Below, in pieces: positions 51,544 to 59,285 of a stretch of DNA of 64,000 bases. This stretch comes from Chryseobacterium sp. c4a. GTDB lineage: Bacteria > Bacteroidota > Bacteroidia > Flavobacteriales > Weeksellaceae. A program made the position numbers and the translations under genes. The notes under the pieces were generated by a model. It ran no database searches. It saw only the letters and a list, made by a program, of their open reading frames with translations, and had not been told where the DNA came from. Within the stretch, counting starts at the first letter, position 1, and every line of letters begins with the position of its first letter. The stretch lies in the NCBI RefSeq assembly GCF_009900745.1, contig NZ_WXVU01000001.1:744001-808000 (forward strand). The letters are read 5' to 3'.

Positions 51544-52332
51544 CTACATTTTTACGGCTTTCTGATAGTCTTTTGGAGATTTTGAAGTATGCTTTTTAAA
51601 GAAATTTGAAAAATAAAAAGGATCATTGAAACCAAGCTGGTAGGCGATTTCTTTTATACTTAGTTTTTCATACAGTAATAATCTTTTAGCTTCAGAAATG
51701 GTAAGGCTGTAGATTACATTCTGTGCGGTTTTATTGGTATGAAGCTTAGAAACTTCATTCAATTTGGCTTCAGTAGTTCCAAGGATGTCTGCGAAACGGG
51801 AGACAGGAAAATTTTCTGAAAAATGATTACGAACACTCTCTAAAAACTTTAAAAATAATGCATCCGGTTTCCATATTTCGTCACCATTGGCAATTTTACT
51901 TCGGTTAATTTCCACCAATAATAACTCTACCAAAGAATGTGTAGATATCAGATATTGGTAAGGCTTTTCCTGGACTTCCTTTTCAATAAGGGTAAGAGTG
52001 TTGGTAAAAAACGTAGGGTGTTGCACAGTGATCATTTCATTCATTCCAAAATGGCAAAATAATCCGTTGTGAAAAATCAATTCAATATCGCTGTCACTTT
52101 TACAGAAAAAATCCAGGGTAAATTCAAGAGAGGTGAGATCGCCTTCCACAGAAATCAGCTGATGAAACTGTCCGGAAGTAATGGTTACCGTTTGGCCGCT
52201 TTTCAGGATAAAAATATTTTCGTCAATAAGAATTTCAGCAGTTCCGGTATTGCACCAGAACAAAGTATATTTTATCACCCGTCTTGGTTCACGGTGTACT
52301 TTCTGATCAGAATATTTATTTACTTCAATCAT
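51544..52332 (-). CDS. AraC-family transcription regulator
   Basis: A 262-residue regulator. The N-terminal part (about 1-150) is a cupin-like ligand-binding domain (ILKSGQTVTITSGQFHQLIS). The C-terminal AraC domain has the two helix-turn-helix motifs, the first with FADILGTTEAKLNEVSK and the second SIKEIAYQLGFNDPFYFSN followed by FFKKHTSKSP. It diverges from a thioredoxin-like gene with a 156-bp gap, so it may control it or itself. Target ligand unknown. Confidence 0.93.
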   Translation of the reverse strand: MIEVNKYSDQKVHREPRRVIKYTLFWCNTGTAEILIDENIFILKSGQTVTITSGQFHQLISVEGDLTSLEFTLDFFCKSDSDIELIFHNGLFCHFGMNEMITVQHPTFFTNTLTLIEKEVQEKPYQYLISTHSLVELLLVEINRSKIANGDEIWKPDALFLKFLESVRNHFSENFPVSRFADILGTTEAKLNEVSKLHTNKTAQNVIYSLTISEAKRLLLYEKLSIKEIAYQLGFNDPFYFSNFFKKHTSKSPKDYQKAVKM

Positions 52333-52488
52333 TTTTATTCATGATAATTTCCTGTGACTGATGAGGATAAAAACTTTTAGACTAAATTACAAAAAAATGA
52401 CAATGCAAAATATAGACTTTACATGATGAATTTCAGTGAACCAACAAGAGAAAAATCCCTACATTCGTATAGCATAAAATAAAATTCA

Positions 52489-53001
52489 ATGAAATATTCA
52501 AAAATTATTGTAGTGGTGGCGCTATTGCTGTTTCAGCTGGGTGTAGCACAAGAAAAGGCTGATGTTGTATTAAAGAAAGCATCTATTGAAGCTAAGGCAA
52601 GCAAGAAAAATGTATTATTGGTATTTCATGCTTCGTGGTGTAAATGGTGTAAGATGATGGAAAAAAATATGAATCTTCCGGAAACACAGCCTATTTTCGG
52701 AGACAGATTTGTGACAGCGTATGTAGATGTACAGGAAAGAGGAGAGAAGAAATCTCTTGAAAATCCTGGCGGGCAGGAATTGATGAATAAATATAAAGGA
52801 GAAAATGCAGGGCTTCCGTTTTGGCTGATTTTAACGCCAAAAGGTGAAGTATTGGCAGATTCTTTTAATGCTAAAGGAGAAAACTTAGGATCACCTTCCA
52901 CTCCAGAAGAGGTGACAACTTTTATTGCAAAACTTGATAAAAGCTTAAAACTGAAAAAAGAAGAAGCTCAGATCATCGAAAAGGTATTTACCAAGAAATA
53001 A
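52489..53001 (+). CDS. Exported thioredoxin-like protein
   Basis: A 170-residue protein with an N-terminal signal peptide (about 1-20, ending LGVAQ) and a thioredoxin fold. The redox pair is C51-K-W-C54 in HASWCKWCKMMEKN, and the cis-proline region is seen in AGLPFWLILTPKGE. It probably reduces or oxidises disulphides in the periplasm. It is divergent from an AraC regulator and followed by a strong terminator. Confidence 0.9.
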   Translation: MKYSKIIVVVALLLFQLGVAQEKADVVLKKASIEAKASKKNVLLVFHASWCKWCKMMEKNMNLPETQPIFGDRFVTAYVDVQERGEKKSLENPGGQELMNKYKGENAGLPFWLILTPKGEVLADSFNAKGENLGSPSTPEEVTTFIAKLDKSLKLKKEEAQIIEKVFTKK

Positions 53002-53025
53002 AAATTATTGATGTACAGACCAAAT

Positions 53026-53064
53026 AAAACCCGCCTCAAATAAAAGTATTTGAGGCGGGTTTTT
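53026..53064 (+). terminator. Strong hairpin terminator after the thioredoxin gene
   Basis: Arms 53026-53042 and 53048-53064 pair perfectly (core AAACCCGCCTCAAAT, about 17 bp), with T-rich sequence after. Confidence 0.9.
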
Positions 53065-53152
53065 ATCTATTGAATCTTATTTTATAATGATCTTTATTGG
53101 TGAAATCATTATTCATTTTCTTTGCATTTGAAGTCTGCTTTTTCTTTATATT

Positions 53153-53548
53153 TTATTTTCCAAAATAAATCTGATCTTGCTTCTGTTGTTCATTGTAAAT
53201 GATCTGGAAGCTTACAGGCATATACTGATAAAGGAGTTTCCAATGAGCAATCTTAGCATGCTTTTTAAAGCTTTCAAAAGATCTTACAAAGATGTTTTCG
53301 ATCATTGTTCTTACATAGGAATTTCCATTTCTGTAAAGTCCGTCCATCAGCTTGATGTGATGGGCAATAATGTTGATCTTCGATTCCTTCAACAGTCCTT
53401 TCAGATAATTGACTGTCGCCTGCATAATTCCTGCAAAGTTGTCCTGTCCAGACAGCTGTATGATTTCATTGCGAAGTCGCGGATAGAAAAATTTTAAGTA
53501 TTCAACAGCTATTTTTTGATTAATAGTTTGCATTTGTACTTTCATCAT
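53153..53548 (-). CDS. Small helical protein, module B (131 aa)
   Basis: I do not recognise the family. I prefer the ATG at 53548 (MMKVQMQTINQKIAVEY) over a GTG seven codons upstream. The protein is helical, basic and without membrane segments. The central motif (HIKLMDGLYRNGNSYVRTMI then ENIFVRSFESF) is shared with the protein at 53814-54170 (SLQKIDKMYLNGDNLLKNAI then ENTFIYSLDNF). Hence the two are paralogues. Each is preceded by a tiny membrane-protein gene, so this is half of a duplicated two-gene module. Confidence 0.72.
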   Translation of the reverse strand: MMKVQMQTINQKIAVEYLKFFYPRLRNEIIQLSGQDNFAGIMQATVNYLKGLLKESKINIIAHHIKLMDGLYRNGNSYVRTMIENIFVRSFESFKKHAKIAHWKLLYQYMPVSFQIIYNEQQKQDQIYFGK

Positions 53549-53599
53549 AATTAAGAATTTTTCAAACACTTTTTATTGCAGCGAAATGTATACCAAAAT

Positions 53600-53731
53600 T
53601 TAAAGGCAAGCTGCAAAAATAAATACTCCTACAATCACAGCGATGTGAGTGAGTAATATCTCTGCATTGTGTCTGTTAGTCGTGCTTTTCCAGGTTTTCC
53701 AATCGGAAATTCTTCTGATTTTATTTTTCAT
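53600..53731 (-). CDS. Tiny single-pass membrane protein, module B (43 aa)
   Basis: A short ORF with start ATG 53731. It begins MKNKIRRISDWKTWKSTTNR, a basic cytoplasmic stretch, and ends in one hydrophobic helix (LTHIAVIVGVFIFAACL). It lies 51 bases before the module B helical protein. It has the same layout as the 54-aa protein of module A, with little evident sequence identity. Support comes from the repeated arrangement, not from homology. Confidence 0.6.
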   Translation of the reverse strand: MKNKIRRISDWKTWKSTTNRHNAEILLTHIAVIVGVFIFAACL

Positions 53732-53813
53732 AATCTATTGATTGTGAGTTATTTTTAATTTTGTTTAATTTAAACACTTTGTAATGAAACAGCTGAAAAA
53801 TGTAATAAAAACT

Positions 53814-54170
53814 TTATATACCGTGGCTGTAAATTTGTCTTGAATAGCTGTTTTTCAAGTCAGAAGAGATATGACTGAAGATCATTTGGCGGTATTCTTT
53901 GCTGCAAAATGCTGTAAAATTGTCCAAAGAGTAGATAAAAGTGTTCTCAATGGCATTTTTTAATAGGTTGTCACCATTAAGGTACATTTTGTCAATCTTT
54001 TGTAAACTTTTGAATAGCAGATTGCTGTCATTCTGACGGATCATATTTTTGATACGTTCCGTGAAAGTCCGGATTACACTGTATGAGTTGGTACTTTTCG
54101 ATTCATTCAATTCCGTTTCAAAGTCAGGAAAGAGCTCATTGATTTCCTGTACAGCTTGTAAATAGTTCAT
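53814..54170 (-). CDS. Small helical protein, module A (118 aa)
   Basis: I start it at ATG 54170 (MNYLQAVQEINELFPDF), which avoids a long overlap with the upstream small gene; the longer frame is unlikely. The protein is helical and soluble, with the motif SLQKIDKMYLNGDNLLKNAI/ENTFIYSLDNF shared with the module B protein. I do not recognise the family. The spacing to the 54-aa membrane gene is 11 bases, so they are translated together. Confidence 0.74.
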   Translation of the reverse strand: MNYLQAVQEINELFPDFETELNESKSTNSYSVIRTFTERIKNMIRQNDSNLLFKSLQKIDKMYLNGDNLLKNAIENTFIYSLDNFTAFCSKEYRQMIFSHISSDLKNSYSRQIYSHGI

Positions 54171-54181
54171 AGTATATATTG

Positions 54182-54346
54182 TTAAATGTGGTTTTGTTCC
54201 AGCAGTTTGATGAAAGCTCCAAACATGAAAATGATTAAAAAAGCAATAAAGAGAAGGTGATAAGGTTTCAGCCACTTAGGGGTTTGTGGGCCTCTGCTTT
54301 TTAATCTTCTTAATTTGTCTATTCTGTTCAATGTTTTCAAGTCCAT
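54182..54346 (-). CDS. Tiny single-pass membrane protein, module A (54 aa)
   Basis: A short ORF with start ATG 54346. It begins with a charged region (MDLKTLNRIDKLRRLKSRG) and continues with one hydrophobic helix (HLLFIAFLIIFMFGAFI) and a short tail. Together with the next gene it forms the first module of the duplicated pair. A regulator or toxin-like role is conceivable but nothing in the sequence proves it. Confidence 0.62.
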   Translation of the reverse strand: MDLKTLNRIDKLRRLKSRGPQTPKWLKPYHLLFIAFLIIFMFGAFIKLLEQNHI

Positions 54347-54538
54347 TTTTTTATGTTTTGAAAATCATGATGCCAATGGTGTACCTTTGAAAATAGAATT
54401 TATTTAATGTTTTGATATGTAGTGTTTTATGTGGTTTATGCTGATGGTTTTAATTGTGAAAAGCATTTCAAAATGATAAGGGTTTTATCAAATTGGAAGA
54501 AATAGGAATTACTTTACCTTCTAAACTTGTTCTTGATG

Positions 54539-54732
54539 AACCACAAAAGCCACAAAAGAATTTAAACGCTTAAGCTATTTTAAGTGACATGCTTGATGCA
54601 TAAGAAGTACACAAAAGCTTTGAAAATCTTAGATTTTCGTCTTATGTGAACTTTTCAGCAGTATTATTTTAAACTTCTAAAGTGAACTAAAGTGTTTTAG
54701 AAATAAAAACTTTTGGGTCTTTTGTGGTTTAA
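54539..54732. repeat. Dispersed intergenic repeat, CACAAAAG family (copy 3) with inverted ends
   Basis: It opens AACCACAAAAGCCACAAAAG and closes CTTTTGGGTCTTTTGTGGTT, complementary to the opening apart from a few changes. An inner inverted pair (GAAAATC / GATTTTC) lies near 54620-54637. It fills much of the 445-bp gap before the nucleoid-protein gene. Confidence 0.68.
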
Positions 54733-54764
54733 AAAATTCAGTTTCATGTGAAGAATAGAATGAA

Positions 54765-54772
54765 TATCTTTG
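54765..54772 (+). promoter_or_regulatory. -7 element (TAnnTTTG) before the nucleoid-protein gene
   Basis: TATCTTTG lies 19 bases before the start codon at 54792 and matches the -7 consensus. No proper TTG is found upstream. Confidence 0.4.
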
Positions 54773-54791
54773 CAATCCAAATATTCAGAAG

Positions 54792-55805
54792 ATGTTTTCA
54801 AAAATAATAGTACACAGAGTCGGAAATAAGATCAATGGAGATTCTCTAACGCTTTCCCAGGAGGAATTGAAGCTGGAGGAAGGTATGGCAGAGATGCTTG
54901 AAGATTACTTTTTAGGATCATTCAAGTCAGAAGAAACGTTTCATTTTTACAGTGACACTTACCTGGTAAACAATCCGGTTTATAGTGCGGTATCTGAAAT
55001 TTTTGAAGATAAGTCCAAATTCATCTGGGAATCTGAAAATATTGCTAAACACCTTTTCGAAGCGGCTGAAAACCCTAGAGTTCAGAGTGGAGAATTGTTT
55101 ATCGTTCTTTTTGAAGACGAAAGCGACCGTCCGGACAGAGTAGACAAGATCGGGATCTTTAAAACGGAGAAAAGAGAATCATTCCTGAAAATTAACCCAT
55201 CAGAAGAAACATTTGATATTGAAAAAGATCAGGGAATTGGTTTGTCTAAAATTGATAAGGCAGCTTTAATCTACAACAATAATAAAGATACCGGATATGT
55301 ACTTTCTGTGGTTGACAACAACAAAAACGGAGATATGTATTACTGGTTCGAGGATTTCTTAAAAGTAAAACAGCGTGATGATGAGTATTTCCATACTCAG
55401 GAAGCATTAATGGTTTACAAAGATTATATCACGAAACAGCTTCCACAGGAATTTGAAGTTTCAAAAGCTGATCAGGCAGATTTCCTGAACAAATCGATCA
55501 ATTTCTTCAAAGAAAAAGAAGAATTCAAATTGGATGAATTCGCTAATGAGGTATTGGGAGATGAGCACGTAATCGAAAGTTTTGTGAATTTTAAAACGGA
55601 TTACGAACAGGATATGCAGGTGAATATTGCAGAGGAATTCCCAATCAATGAAGCTGCAGTAAAAAAGACTCAGAGACACTTTAAAAGTATCATTAAACTA
55701 GATAAAAATTTCCATATTTACATCCACGGAGACAGACAGAAACTGGAAATGGGAGAGGATGATAAAGGGAAATATTACAGATTGTATTTCGATAAAGAAG
55801 TATAA
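54792..55805 (+). CDS. Nucleoid-associated protein (NdpA/YejK family)
   Basis: A 337-residue NA37-family protein that associates with DNA in the nucleoid. The opening IVHRVGNKINGDSLTLSQEE and the block AENPRVQSGELFIVLFEDE are typical, as are the later AALIYNNNKDTGYVLSVVDN and the C-terminal region. No signal peptide. It is transcribed alone between repeat regions. Confidence 0.88.
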   Translation: MFSKIIVHRVGNKINGDSLTLSQEELKLEEGMAEMLEDYFLGSFKSEETFHFYSDTYLVNNPVYSAVSEIFEDKSKFIWESENIAKHLFEAAENPRVQSGELFIVLFEDESDRPDRVDKIGIFKTEKRESFLKINPSEETFDIEKDQGIGLSKIDKAALIYNNNKDTGYVLSVVDNNKNGDMYYWFEDFLKVKQRDDEYFHTQEALMVYKDYITKQLPQEFEVSKADQADFLNKSINFFKEKEEFKLDEFANEVLGDEHVIESFVNFKTDYEQDMQVNIAEEFPINEAAVKKTQRHFKSIIKLDKNFHIYIHGDRQKLEMGEDDKGKYYRLYFDKEV

Positions 55806-55825
55806 TTAAGAAGAGTTTTTAGAAA

Positions 55826-55973
55826 GCCGGAAGAGGGAAGTAGGAAGATGGAAGTTATGAAGGCCATAAGGACAGCTGGCTATCTGTTTTATCTTCTTTG
55901 GGATAAAATTAATTAAGTAGTTGATGGTCAATTATTATGACGAAAAATCACTTCCATCTTCCTTCTTCCAGCC
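55826..55973. repeat. GA-arm intergenic element
   Basis: The left arm (55826-55855) is purine-rich, with GGAAG repeated four times, and the right arm (55949-55973) is its near complement (CTTCCATCTTCCTTCTTCCA). The middle of about 95 bases has no coding signal. Confidence 0.65.
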
Positions 55974-56025
55974 CATAATTAATAAATAATATCATAACTT
56001 TATTGCTGATTGCAAAACAGTAGTT

Positions 56026-56988
56026 ATGAAATTTATGCTCATTTTCTGGGGAGCTTTCCTCTTCTTTTTTTGCGTACCTTTTCCGATTTTCATTTATTTG
56101 ATGAGTGAAGAGACTGCAACAGAACCGAGAAATTCATTAGCTGTGAGCTATGGGTATCTCGGTTTTTCGTTGTTGATTTGGCTGTATATTCTGGTGTTTT
56201 TTGTTAATAATCTTTTTATTAAAACTTTCAAACAGAAGAATACTATTCATTCGATTTTGAGAAACGGAATCCCAAGAGAGGCAAAAATCATCCGTTATCA
56301 GCTTATCAAATACTTTCCGAAAACCAATATGAATGCCATTCGGATTGTGCTTTCGTTTCCAAACCTTAGAAATATAGTGATTGAACATGAGATGATGTTT
56401 CACGATTCCAAACCGCAGGAAAAGAGATTCGATGTAGGAAACAGAGTAAAAGTACTATTGAATCCTAATGTTTCTCAGGAACCCTACTTTATTTTGAGCG
56501 ATCAGAAAGTCGGGTTCAATGCATCAGGAATGGTGTTAAGAATCGTATTTATAGTACTGTTTATTGCTTATGTGATCGGACTATATTATTATTTCTATGT
56601 GCGGGAATCTTTTGATTTTGGATGGAGGTTTCTCACTTTCATGCATCCGATTATTTTCAGTGGAGTGATGACGCTCATTTATGTTTTAGTTTTCCAGCTG
56701 ATTGTAGGGAGATTTTTTAGGAATACAAAAGAAGAAAAGATTCTGTTTGCCGGAAGAAATGCTGAAGCCAATATTATCAGTGTGAGCCAGACGGGTACTA
56801 CAGTTAATGATCAGCCAGAAATTATATTTCAGGTAAGTTTTAAAGATTTGAGAGGAAATCAGCATATTGCTACTTATAAGAAAATTGTAAGCCTTTTGAA
56901 TCTTGCCTCTGTACCCAAAGCTGGAATGATAGAGATTATGTATGATGAAAATGATCCGAAGAAGATTATGATTCCGAAGATGTTTTAA
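56026..56988 (+). CDS. Uncharacterised membrane protein with DUF3592-like domains
   Basis: A 320-residue inner-membrane protein with four predicted helices (about 1-28, 43-65, 178-200 and 213-235). Between and after them lie two similar soluble parts. Each runs from a GIPREAKIIRYQLIKYFP-like or NAEANIISVSQTGTTVNDQP-like start to an end with a NP or DP pair (LLNPNVSQEPYF; MYDENDPKKIMIP), as in DUF3592 repeats. Function unknown. It stands alone between two repeat elements. Confidence 0.72.
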   Translation: MKFMLIFWGAFLFFFCVPFPIFIYLMSEETATEPRNSLAVSYGYLGFSLLIWLYILVFFVNNLFIKTFKQKNTIHSILRNGIPREAKIIRYQLIKYFPKTNMNAIRIVLSFPNLRNIVIEHEMMFHDSKPQEKRFDVGNRVKVLLNPNVSQEPYFILSDQKVGFNASGMVLRIVFIVLFIAYVIGLYYYFYVRESFDFGWRFLTFMHPIIFSGVMTLIYVLVFQLIVGRFFRNTKEEKILFAGRNAEANIISVSQTGTTVNDQPEIIFQVSFKDLRGNQHIATYKKIVSLLNLASVPKAGMIEIMYDENDPKKIMIPKMF

Positions 56989-56990
56989 AA

Positions 56991-57302
56991 GGCAGGAAGC
57001 TGGAAGTCATTTTCCGTTATAATTACAGATCATTCAGCTTACGATTCATTTTAAATTTTGAAAGGCGGGAAGCTGGAAGAAGGAAGCTGGAAGTCATTTT
57101 CCGTTATAATTACAGATCATTCAGTTTATGATTCATTTTAAATTTTAAGAGGCGGGAAGCTGGAAGAGGGACGTGGAAGTTACTTTTAGTTATAATTTAT
57201 TAATGGCCAACGATATTATTTTGCCTTAAAAAAGTTAGAAATGAACGAATAGCTGTTCTTATAACCTTCATCACTTCCATCTTCCATCCTCCTTCTTCCA
57301 TC
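56991..57302. repeat. GA-arm element with 87-bp direct repeats
   Basis: The unit from GGAAGCTGGAAGTCATTTTC onward recurs at 56995 and 57082 (period 87) with few differences, and a partial third copy starts near 57169. A pyrimidine arm, ACTTCCATCTTCCATCCTCC, ends the element (57273-57302). It fills the 371-bp gap behind the membrane-protein gene; no coding frame is seen. Confidence 0.75.
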
Positions 57303-57359
57303 TAAAATTCTTATTCTGAACTGGCGTTATTTACTATCTTTATTTCCTAACCCAATCTT

Positions 57360-58130
57360 ATGAAAACAACCATCATCGATTTATCAAAACCCATTCAATA
57401 CAATGCAGGAGATCCATGGTTTATGAGGGTGAAAATAAAACATAAGGCTCATAAAAAATCTCATTGGCTGATTCGTCTCGCATTGAATCTTCCGTTCAGG
57501 CTTTTTCCTAAAAACTGGACTGGTTGGGCAGATGATACGATTAAAAATATGGGACTTCATGCGACAACCCATATTGATGCTCCATGGCATTATGGGCCGG
57601 TTGTGGAGGGTAAGCCTGCTAAAACAATCGATCAGATTCCCTTAGAATGGTGTTACGGAGACGGTATTGTTATAGATTGCAGCCACAAAGAAGATTTTGT
57701 AGCTATCACCATTGATGATCTGAAAAAAGATCTTGATAAAAACGGAATTACTATCCAGGAAGGAAATATTGTTTTAATCAGAACCGATCGCGATCAATTG
57801 ATGGGCACTCCCGATTTTGTAGAAAAAGGAACCGGAATGAGCAAAGAAGCTACAGAATGGTTGATTGATCAGGGAGTAAAAGTGATGGGAATCGATCAAT
57901 GGGGATGGGATTTACCACTAAAATTTATGGCTAAAAAAGCCAAAGAACTCAATGACCCGGAATACTTCTGGGAAAGCCACCGTGTAGGAATAGAGAAAGA
58001 ATATTTGCATATAGAGCAGCTTACTAATCTTCAGGCATTACCGCCTTCAGGATTCAAAGTCTGTGTATTTCCTTTAAAAATTGTGGGTGGTTCTGCCGCA
58101 CCGGCAAGAGTAGTAGCCATTATGGATTAA
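57360..58130 (+). CDS. Cyclase-family (kynurenine formamidase-like) hydrolase
   Basis: A 256-residue metal-dependent hydrolase of the cyclase family. The metal-binding motif reads H67-ATT-H71-I-D73-APW-H77, as in arylformamidases. Later segments VLIRTDRDQL and GIDQWGWDLP also fit. It could cleave N-formylkynurenine or another cyclic/acyl amide; the substrate is not certain. No kynurenine-pathway genes are adjacent. Confidence 0.85.
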   Translation: MKTTIIDLSKPIQYNAGDPWFMRVKIKHKAHKKSHWLIRLALNLPFRLFPKNWTGWADDTIKNMGLHATTHIDAPWHYGPVVEGKPAKTIDQIPLEWCYGDGIVIDCSHKEDFVAITIDDLKKDLDKNGITIQEGNIVLIRTDRDQLMGTPDFVEKGTGMSKEATEWLIDQGVKVMGIDQWGWDLPLKFMAKKAKELNDPEYFWESHRVGIEKEYLHIEQLTNLQALPPSGFKVCVFPLKIVGGSAAPARVVAIMD

Positions 58131-58209
58131 TAAAAATCGATTAAATGCAAAATTTGATTATTAGTATAAACCTTTACTGTTTATTGAAATAACAGATTAT
58201 TTTTTAATC

Positions 58210-58323
58210 ACAAAGAAAGATGTTTCAAATGTTTTATTTTAGGAAGCTAAGAAGCGCGACTTGTCACTAAAGAAGCTCAGTGGATATGCATTTGTTTAGA
58301 AAGAATTAATGAAATTGATTCCA
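58210..58323. repeat. Dispersed repeat, GGAATCAATTTCATT family (copy 2, inverted)
   Basis: This stretch is the reverse complement of a better-preserved version of 13143-13260. Recognisable parts are CACAAAGAAAGAT, AGGAAGCTAAGAAGC, GACTTGTCACTAAAGAAGCT and the end AATTAATGAAATTGATTCC. It lies in the 387-bp gap before sdhB, which also holds the terminator at 58450-58485. Confidence 0.65.
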
Positions 58324-58449
58324 TACTTTGTTCCCTTGAAAATATGAGATAATGTGCTAAAAACTTTGTTTTAAATTAAATTCTATAAATACCAACAATA
58401 TTATTCCCCAATTTTTGAGACTGATCCGTAAAAATTAATTTTAAAAATA

Positions 58450-58485
58450 GAAAGAGCAAACCTGCATTTGCAGATTCACTCTTTC
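58450..58485 (-). terminator. Hairpin terminator after sdhB
   Basis: GAAAGAG pairs with CTCTTTC and CTGCA with TGCAG inside. On the minus strand it closes the dicarboxylate operon about 30 bases after the sdhB stop codon. Confidence 0.7.
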
Positions 58486-58517
58486 ACATAATATCATTTT
58501 TAATGTTCTTCGTTTAT

Positions 58518-59270
58518 TTACCCTTTTTTATTGAAAAATAGAGCTCTGTTATATTCAAAATTCATCCTGGCAATATTCAGGACAGAGATGCCTTGCGGAC
58601 ATTCTACTTCACACGCTTCTGTATTGGAACAATGGCCAAATAATTCGGTATCCATCTGGTAAACCATATCCAGAACACGTTTACTTCTTTCCTCTTTACC
58701 CTGAGGTAATAATGCCATGTGAGCAACTTTTGCAGAGGTAAACAAAGCTGCACTTCCGTTTTTACAAGTTGCTACACAAGCACCACATCCGATGCAGGCC
58801 GCAGAATCAAAAGCTTCCTCCGCAGTCTGATGGGTAACCGGAATCGCTGTAGCATCAGGAGCCTGGCCTGTATTTACTGATACAAAGCCGCCGGAAGAAA
58901 TAATTCTGTCAAAAGCAGAGCGATCTACCTTCAAATCTTTTTTTACAGGAAAAGCTTCTGCTCTGAAGGGCTCTATCAAGATCGTTTCACCATCTTTAAA
59001 AGAACGCAGGTGAAGCTGGCAGGTCGTTGTATTTTTTAAAGGCCCATGAGCGATTCCATTAATCATCATTCCGCACTGTCCACAAATTCCTTCACGACAG
59101 TCGTGATCGAATTCAACTGGTTCATCTCCTTCGGTAATCAGTTTTTCGTTTAATGTATCTAGCATTTCAAGGAAAGACATGTGAGAATTTAATCCTTTAA
59201 GGTCATAGCTGACCAGTTTTCCCTCACTTTTTCTGTCTTTCTGTCTCCATATCTTAAGGTGTAAATCCAT
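58518..59270 (-). CDS. sdhB: Succinate dehydrogenase / fumarate reductase iron-sulfur subunit
   Basis: A 250-residue subunit that passes electrons from SdhA to the quinone site. The 2Fe-2S cysteines are in CREGICGQCGMM and the later TTTCQLH; the other clusters are bound by CIGCGACVATCK and CSNTEACEVECPQG. The third cluster motif differs slightly from the E. coli type, as in the quinol:fumarate-reductase-like enzymes of Bacteroidetes. Last gene of the sdhCAB operon, 15 bases after sdhA. Confidence 0.95.
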   Translation of the reverse strand: MDLHLKIWRQKDRKSEGKLVSYDLKGLNSHMSFLEMLDTLNEKLITEGDEPVEFDHDCREGICGQCGMMINGIAHGPLKNTTTCQLHLRSFKDGETILIEPFRAEAFPVKKDLKVDRSAFDRIISSGGFVSVNTGQAPDATAIPVTHQTAEEAFDSAACIGCGACVATCKNGSAALFTSAKVAHMALLPQGKEERSKRVLDMVYQMDTELFGHCSNTEACEVECPQGISVLNIARMNFEYNRALFFNKKG

Positions 59271-59285
59271 AATTTTTGTTTTTTT

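Noticed and set aside
53814..54275. 153-codon version of the module A helical protein
   Set aside because: The extra 35 residues overlap the 54-aa membrane gene in another frame, and the internal ATG at 54170 gives a product that aligns end to end with its paralogue.
56991..57302. CRISPR-like direct repeats of 87 bp
   Set aside because: Unit length and the lack of unique spacers do not fit a CRISPR; the complementary arm shows an intergenic element.
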